Below, piece by piece: positions 60,236 through 64,000 of a stretch of 64,000 bases of DNA. The notes under the pieces were generated by a model. It was not told where the DNA came from. It saw only the letters and a program-made list of their open reading frames with translations, and ran no database searches. Within the stretch, counting starts at the first letter, position 1. The number at the start of each line of letters is the position of its first letter. The stretch is from Marinobacter salarius. Lineage in GTDB: Bacteria > Pseudomonadota > Gammaproteobacteria > Pseudomonadales > Oleiphilaceae. The DNA lies in contig NZ_CP136693.1 in NCBI RefSeq assembly GCF_032922745.1, positions 186,001 to 250,000 on the forward strand, read 5' to 3'. A program made the translations under genes and the position numbers.

Positions 60236-60264
60236 AAAAAAGGCCTCCCGAAGGAGGCCTTTTT
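60236..60264. terminator. Bidirectional Rho-independent terminator
   Basis: Stem AGGCCTCC (60241-60248) with GGAGGCCT (60253-60260), loop CGAA, flanked by five A residues on the left and four T residues on the right. It ends both the xdh-puuD operon and the convergent oxygenase gene. Confidence 0.9.
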
Positions 60265-60287
60265 CACTTTGGAACGTTCTATCCCGA

Positions 60288-61319
60288 TTACTTCCGGGCT
60301 TCGGCCGCCTTCTCTGCGGCATCAAAGTTGGCCTGGATTCGCTGCAACAGGTAGTCCCGTGCAGAGATCGGCGGGTATTTCTTTCCCGGCCCCTGAATAA
60401 CCTGCTCTTTGTTCGCCTGACAGAAGAACGCCATGCTGTATCGGGGCCCCTTGTATTCGCCCTCTTTCGGCATCCTGACCCGATGCAGGGTCGACTTCAG
60501 ACGGTCATCGCTCCAGCGCATCAGCATGTCGCCGATATTGCAGGTAATCCGGTCCTCTTTCGGCGCCACAGTGAACCACTCCCGGTCATCACCTTTGCCC
60601 TCGGCGTCTTTGCCCGGGCTGACCTGCAGGCCACCCTGGCCTTCCTGCTGGAACACCATGGTCAGGCAATCAAAATCGGTATGGGCCCCGGCGCGCCAGA
60701 TGGATTCATCCAGGCGGGCATCGTCGGCCAGGGGCAAATAGTGCAGCAACCGGAGCGTGCTCTGATAATCCTCCAAACTGCGATCATGGGCCCGGCCAAA
60801 GAAGTCCCTCTCAAACCCGAGACGATCGGCAAAGCACGACAGAACCGTCATACCCAGCTGCCAGGCGCGGTTCTCGAAATCCAGCATCACCCGGCTGAAT
60901 TCCGGGACCACCGTCTGGTTCGGCCAGAGATCATCCATGTGTGGGAGCGTAATCTGGAACGACTCTTTCTCATCCGCCGTTCCGGTGGACGGCCGTACCT
61001 GTGACTTGAACTCCCAACCGGAATTCAGTCCTTTTTTCAGCGGATACTGTTGTTTGCTGCTTTCCGGCAACGCAAAAAAGCACTCGGACAATGCAAAAGC
61101 CTGCTTGATCAGGTCGAGTTCAAGCCCGTGATTGGACAGTTGAAAAAAGCCCACGTCAGTGGCAGCTTGCCAAAGCTGATCAGTGATCTCTTCTCTACGG
61201 CGATCAAAGTCGGACAGATCGATAACGGGTATGTCCCCTTCGACCTCCCGACCCATACCACCAAAGGTCGTTTCCAGGTCCAGTTCTTTCAGCGCGTATT
61301 TTTCTGCAGTGTGAGTCAT
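60288..61319 (-). CDS. Isopenicillin N synthase-like 2OG-Fe(II) oxygenase (copy 5)
   Basis: About 343 residues, the longest of the five copies. The metal site is GAHTDFDC (His, Asp) with the distal His in STLHRVRM; Arg/Ser for 2OG is in PRYSMAFF. It carries an N-terminal extension of about 30 residues and a Lys/Glu insert after GGLQVSPG. The ATG at 61319 follows GGGAGG. Monocistronic, with a sigma-54 promoter about 220 nt upstream. It neighbours the urate operon, so a purine-derived substrate is plausible but unproven. Confidence 0.84.
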   Translation of the reverse strand: MTHTAEKYALKELDLETTFGGMGREVEGDIPVIDLSDFDRRREEITDQLWQAATDVGFFQLSNHGLELDLIKQAFALSECFFALPESSKQQYPLKKGLNSGWEFKSQVRPSTGTADEKESFQITLPHMDDLWPNQTVVPEFSRVMLDFENRAWQLGMTVLSCFADRLGFERDFFGRAHDRSLEDYQSTLRLLHYLPLADDARLDESIWRAGAHTDFDCLTMVFQQEGQGGLQVSPGKDAEGKGDDREWFTVAPKEDRITCNIGDMLMRWSDDRLKSTLHRVRMPKEGEYKGPRYSMAFFCQANKEQVIQGPGKKYPPISARDYLLQRIQANFDAAEKAAEARK

Positions 61320-61519
61320 TGTGCCTCCCGGCATATCGCCAATGATTAGAACGGTTTCCGAAAGCAAACATGGCAGGAATGCGGGAGGCAGTGCATGGCC
61401 ATCGCCGCCAACCACGCCTGCAGGCACTTTCGGTCGACGACTGAGCAATGACCCGAAGTCGCGTGTCTGGCGATTCCTGACTGCTTCTACTCAGACTCGC
61501 AGGCGATCCCCGGAGGAAC

Positions 61520-61535
61520 CTGACCTGCCATGCAA
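61520..61535. promoter_or_regulatory. RutR-type half-site at the oxygenase start
   Basis: CTGACCTGCCATGCAA keeps the left arm CTGACC only. It overlaps the start predicted at about 61530, the same position at which intact operators occur in other units. It may be a decayed or low-affinity site. Confidence 0.35.
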
Positions 61536-61541
61536 AAAGAT

Positions 61542-61555
61542 GCAGCATTTGTGCC
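61542..61555 (-). promoter_or_regulatory. Sigma-54 (-24/-12) promoter of the 61319 oxygenase
   Basis: Read leftwards TGGCACAAATGCTGCA: GG at 61555-61554, ten bases, GC at 61543-61542. The -24 box TGGCAC is perfect. Confidence 0.75.
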
Positions 61556-61659
61556 ATATGACTAGCTCTGCAACCGCTTTGAAATTCAGGGGCCCGGGCC
61601 TGCACGGCGTATCAGGGCGAGCTTCAGGAGAGCCATTCGAGTGCAGCCTTCGGAAGCCT

Positions 61660-61676
61660 CGCACCAGCGTGGCGCA
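61660..61676. promoter_or_regulatory. NtrC-like site shared by divergent promoters
   Basis: CGCACCAGCGTGGCGCA fits TGCACCA-NNN-TGGTGCA with three mismatches, only one of them in the GCACCA-N3-TGGTGC core. It is about 87 nt upstream of the rightward start (61755) and about 138 nt upstream of the leftward start (61530). Confidence 0.62.
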
Positions 61677-61708
61677 TTAAAACCGCCGACAACGAGGCAG
61701 CACCTACT

Positions 61709-61724
61709 CTGACCAACCGGTCAG
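61709..61724. promoter_or_regulatory. RutR-type operator of the 61852 amidohydrolase
   Basis: CTGACCAACCGGTCAG has perfect 6-bp arms CTGACC and GGTCAG. It ends 5 nt before the -24 element of the promoter at 61730-61743. Confidence 0.75.
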
Positions 61725-61729
61725 CAAAT

Positions 61730-61743
61730 GGCCGCAATCTTGC
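61730..61743 (+). promoter_or_regulatory. Sigma-54 (-24/-12) promoter of the 61852 gene
   Basis: TGGCCGCAATCTTGCA: GG at 61730-61731, ten bases, GC at 61742-61743. The -12 side TTGCA is perfect. Confidence 0.78.
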
Positions 61744-61851
61744 ATTGCAGTCCGGGGTAACCACCATTCAGAAGAGTAGAAGCGGTCAGAGGAACGCGCG
61801 ATACCGGCAACACCTCGGGACATTGCTCTTGAACATCGAGAGGAGCAACCA

Positions 61852-63213
61852 TTGGACTACCTTATCAAGAACGCCGTCGCAGTCGCGTCCACCGGGTTTT
61901 CGGATGCCCGGGACCTGCGCATCCGGGGCGGATACATTACCGAGCTGGGCAACGCCCTCGCCCCCACACAGGAGGACCCGGAAACCGTCATTGATGCGTC
62001 CGGCTGCGTGGTCTGGCCAGGGTTGGTGAATACCCACCATCACCTTGCCCAGTCCATCATGAAGGGCGTACCGGAAGGGCTGAATCAGGATCTTGGAGGC
62101 TGGCTCAGCAGCGTACCCTACCGCTTCTGGCCAAAGGTGACGCCAGAACTTATGTACCATGCCGCTCGTCTGGGACTGTATGAACTGATTCGTTCCGGCG
62201 CCACCACTTGCGCCGACCACCATTACCTTTACCACAGCACCACCAGCTCGGAGTTGGAAGACGCCGTCTGGCAGGCCGCCGAGGAACTCGGCATCCGGAT
62301 GGTTCTGTGCCGGGGCAGCGCCACGGAAACCGGCTCCCATGAAGGCATGATCGAACACAAGATCGAGCCGGAAAGTATCGACCAAATCATCGACCGCCTC
62401 GACACAACCCGAAAAAAACACCATCAAGCCGGGCCAGACGCCATGAAAAAACTGGTTGTGGCGCCGACCAGCCTGATCCATTCCAGTTCTCCGGAAGGCC
62501 TGAAAGCCCAGGCGCAATGGGCACGGGAAAACAAACTGAGAATGCACTCGCACTTGCTGGAGGTAGACTTCGACGAAATTCAGGCCCATAAGAGATATGG
62601 TCAGAGCGCGATCGATTATGCGGAATCCTGCGGTTGGCTGGGGAAGGACGTCTGGTACGCGCATCTGGTTCACAGTGACGCTCATGCCATCGAACGCCTC
62701 GCCGCCACCCAGACCGGCATCGCGCACTGCCCCACCTCAAACTGCCGCCTTGGCAGCGGGATTGCCCCGGTGATCCTGATGGCTGAAGCCGGTGTGCCCA
62801 TTTCCCTGGGAGTAGACGGTTCGGCCTCTGCCGAATCCGGATCGATGCTGCAGGAACTGAACCTGACCTGGTTAATTCACCGGGCTCAGAACGGGCCCGA
62901 TGCCACGACACTGGAGCAGGTTCTTGAATGGGGAAGCCAGGGTGGCGCAGACCTCCTTGGTCTGGAAAATACCGGTAGCCTGGCCGTCGGAAAAGCGGCG
63001 GACCTGGTGCTGTATGACGTCAACAATCCACGCTTTGCAGGCGTGCACGCTCCACTGATGTCACCGCTTATGTGCGGTGAGCCGGTACACGTCAAGCACA
63101 GTTTTATACACGGCAAGCGCATCGTCAGCGACGGATGTGTCGCCGGCCTTGACGAAGCGGACTTGACACGAAGCGTCCGGAATAGCGTTGCGGCACTCCT
63201 GAAAAACGCCTGA
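61852..63213 (+). CDS. COG0402 amidohydrolase (purine/pterin deaminase candidate)
   Basis: A 453-residue metal-dependent deaminase. Metal motif VNTHHHLAQSI (His pair near residue 62), HSHLLEVDFDE, HLVHSDAHA and the acid in LGVDGSASAESGS. The segment KGVPEGLNQDLGGWLSSVPY differs from the 8-oxoguanine-deaminase-like protein at 24021, so another oxidised purine or pterin is likely; isoxanthopterin-type deaminases belong to this branch. The start is TTG at 61852 after GAGAGGAG. Monocistronic with its own sigma-54 promoter and operator. Confidence 0.78.
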   Translation: MDYLIKNAVAVASTGFSDARDLRIRGGYITELGNALAPTQEDPETVIDASGCVVWPGLVNTHHHLAQSIMKGVPEGLNQDLGGWLSSVPYRFWPKVTPELMYHAARLGLYELIRSGATTCADHHYLYHSTTSSELEDAVWQAAEELGIRMVLCRGSATETGSHEGMIEHKIEPESIDQIIDRLDTTRKKHHQAGPDAMKKLVVAPTSLIHSSSPEGLKAQAQWARENKLRMHSHLLEVDFDEIQAHKRYGQSAIDYAESCGWLGKDVWYAHLVHSDAHAIERLAATQTGIAHCPTSNCRLGSGIAPVILMAEAGVPISLGVDGSASAESGSMLQELNLTWLIHRAQNGPDATTLEQVLEWGSQGGADLLGLENTGSLAVGKAADLVLYDVNNPRFAGVHAPLMSPLMCGEPVHVKHSFIHGKRIVSDGCVAGLDEADLTRSVRNSVAALLKNA

Positions 63214-63231
63214 ACAAGCACTTCCCATAAT

Positions 63232-63264
63232 AAAGCCGGCAGGCCACTTACCTGCTGGCTTTTT
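63232..63264. terminator. Rho-independent terminator
   Basis: AAAGCCGGCAGG (63232-63243) pairs with CCTGCTGGCTTT (63251-63262) with one mismatch, followed by T residues. It serves the rightward amidohydrolase gene and probably the convergent binding-protein gene. Confidence 0.85.
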
Positions 63265-63284
63265 ATGGGCAAAAGCGCAAGCTT

Positions 63285-64000
63285 TTATTGCGGCAGCGTA
63301 GCGGTCATACCTTCAACGTACCAGTTCATGCCAGCCAACTCTTCCTTGGTCATTGAAACACCTTCAGGCACCCGAAGTTCGCCCGACTGGTCTTTCAGGG
63401 GACCAGTGAACGGATGGAACTCACCCTTGTCGATTGACTCCATTACCGAATTCACTTTGGCGCGCTGTTCATCGGTCAGGCGCTCTGAGATACCAACCAC
63501 CTGAATCACGTCGTCAGAAATCCCGCCCCAGTAATCGGCCGGCTCCCAGGCCCCGTCCATGACCGACTGCACGGTATCGATATAGTACGGCGCCCAGTCA
63601 TTTACCACAGACAACAGGTGCGCATCGCCACCAAACTTCCGCATATCAGAGGCCTGACCAACACCCCAATTGCCTCGCTTGTCTGCTGCAATCAGCGGTG
63701 CCGGGCTGTCGGTGTGCTGAATAATCACGTCTACCCCCTGGTCCATCAGGGCATTGGCTGCATCAGCTTCTTTAGCCGGGTCGAACCAGGTGTTGACCCA
63801 AACGACCTTGAGCTCAATATCCGGATTCACCTCCTTGGCACCCAAGTACACGGCGTTGATGTCGCGAATGACTTCTGGAATAGGGAAAGAGGCGATATAG
63901 CCCAGGGTATCGGTTTCGGTCACCAGACCAGCGGCCGTTCCAGTGACATAGCGACCTTCATAGGTGACGGACAAGTAGGTGCCAAGGTTTTCACCTCGCT
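63285..64000 (-). CDS. BMP-family ABC substrate-binding protein (partial, N-terminus outside window)
   Basis: The C-terminal 238 or so residues of a periplasmic BMP-type binding protein; the frame stays open to the right edge (RGENLGTYLSVTYEGRYVTG is read across it). Conserved parts include AVYLGAKEVNPDIELKVVWV and HPFTGPLKDQSGELRVPEG, as in the protein at 32312. It may be the missing binding protein of the importer at 47780-52166, which has none, or part of another importer to the right. Confidence 0.88.
   Translation of the reverse strand, partial: RGENLGTYLSVTYEGRYVTGTAAGLVTETDTLGYIASFPIPEVIRDINAVYLGAKEVNPDIELKVVWVNTWFDPAKEADAANALMDQGVDVIIQHTDSPAPLIAADKRGNWGVGQASDMRKFGGDAHLLSVVNDWAPYYIDTVQSVMDGAWEPADYWGGISDDVIQVVGISERLTDEQRAKVNSVMESIDKGEFHPFTGPLKDQSGELRVPEGVSMTKEELAGMNWYVEGMTATLPQ

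Larger units (their letters stand above)
61320..61851. other. 532-nt divergent regulatory gap, no gene seen
   Basis: The gap separates the oxygenase (left) and the amidohydrolase (right). It contains two sigma-54 promoters, one full and one half RutR-type operator and an NtrC-like site, listed separately. The oxygenase mRNA would have a leader of about 210 nt (61530-61320), for which I see no known riboswitch. Confidence 0.6.

Noticed and set aside
61321..61680. 119-codon rightward frame and an opposing 133-codon frame in the 532-nt gap
   Set aside because: Both overlap sigma-54 promoter elements, lack ribosome sites and resemble no protein; high GC keeps many frames open by chance.
1..64000. 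CRISPR array, prophage or insertion sequence
   Set aside because: No regularly spaced repeats, phage structural genes, transposase or integrase coding sequences were seen anywhere in the window.

Overview
The window looks like about 64 kb of chromosome from a marine gammaproteobacterium of the Marinobacter type. This is an inference from the lrgAB, yaeQ and bkd gene set, a GC content that looks near 58 percent, and an E. coli-like tRNA-Arg; no 16S rRNA is present to prove it. Almost the whole region right of the tRNA (about 11 kb to 64 kb) is one nucleobase-scavenging island.

Left flank (1-10.7 kb): end of a dipeptide-type ABC importer (substrate-binding protein, permease B, start of permease C), lrgBA, yaeQ, then bkdA1-bkdA2-bkdB for branched-chain 2-oxoacid dehydrogenase (no E3 gene) followed directly by a Ser/Thr-type protein kinase gene. 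A tRNA-Arg(CCG) closes this part.

Island, first half (11-38 kb): two NMT1/THI5-type ABC importers with a DMT exporter, a CDA-fold deaminase and a WrbA-like flavoprotein; a 2OG-Fe(II) oxygenase with an alpha/beta hydrolase; a second oxygenase with an orphan NMT1-type binding protein; an 8-oxoguanine-deaminase-like amidohydrolase; a full rutABCDEF operon (pyrimidine ring opening) without rutG; a divergent rutR; and an eight-gene operon with a third oxygenase, a VOC protein, a BMP-type nucleoside-like ABC importer, a YdfG-like reductase and a RutB-like cysteine hydrolase.

Island, second half (38-64 kb): a leftward operon from a second RutR-like regulator through puuE, alc, allA, a three-subunit molybdenum hydroxylase, an amidohydrolase and a fourth oxygenase; a second BMP-type ABC importer with a Tsx-like porin; a rightward operon xdhABC-uraD(shortened)-uraH-guaD-puuD; a fifth oxygenase; another amidohydrolase; and the end of another BMP-type binding protein.

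Together these genes take up nucleosides and nucleobases, deaminate guanine-type rings, oxidise purines to urate and allantoin and on to ureidoglycolate and urea, and open uracil-type rings, all to release nitrogen. Eleven transcription units begin with a -24/-12 (sigma-54) promoter, and nearly all carry a RutR-type palindrome (TTGACCA-NN-TGGTCAG) at the start site, at the -24 element or further upstream. This indicates a single nitrogen-responsive regulon. The five isopenicillin-N-synthase-like oxygenases inside that regulon have no place in the known purine or rut pathways and are the best candidates for an undescribed oxidative branch.
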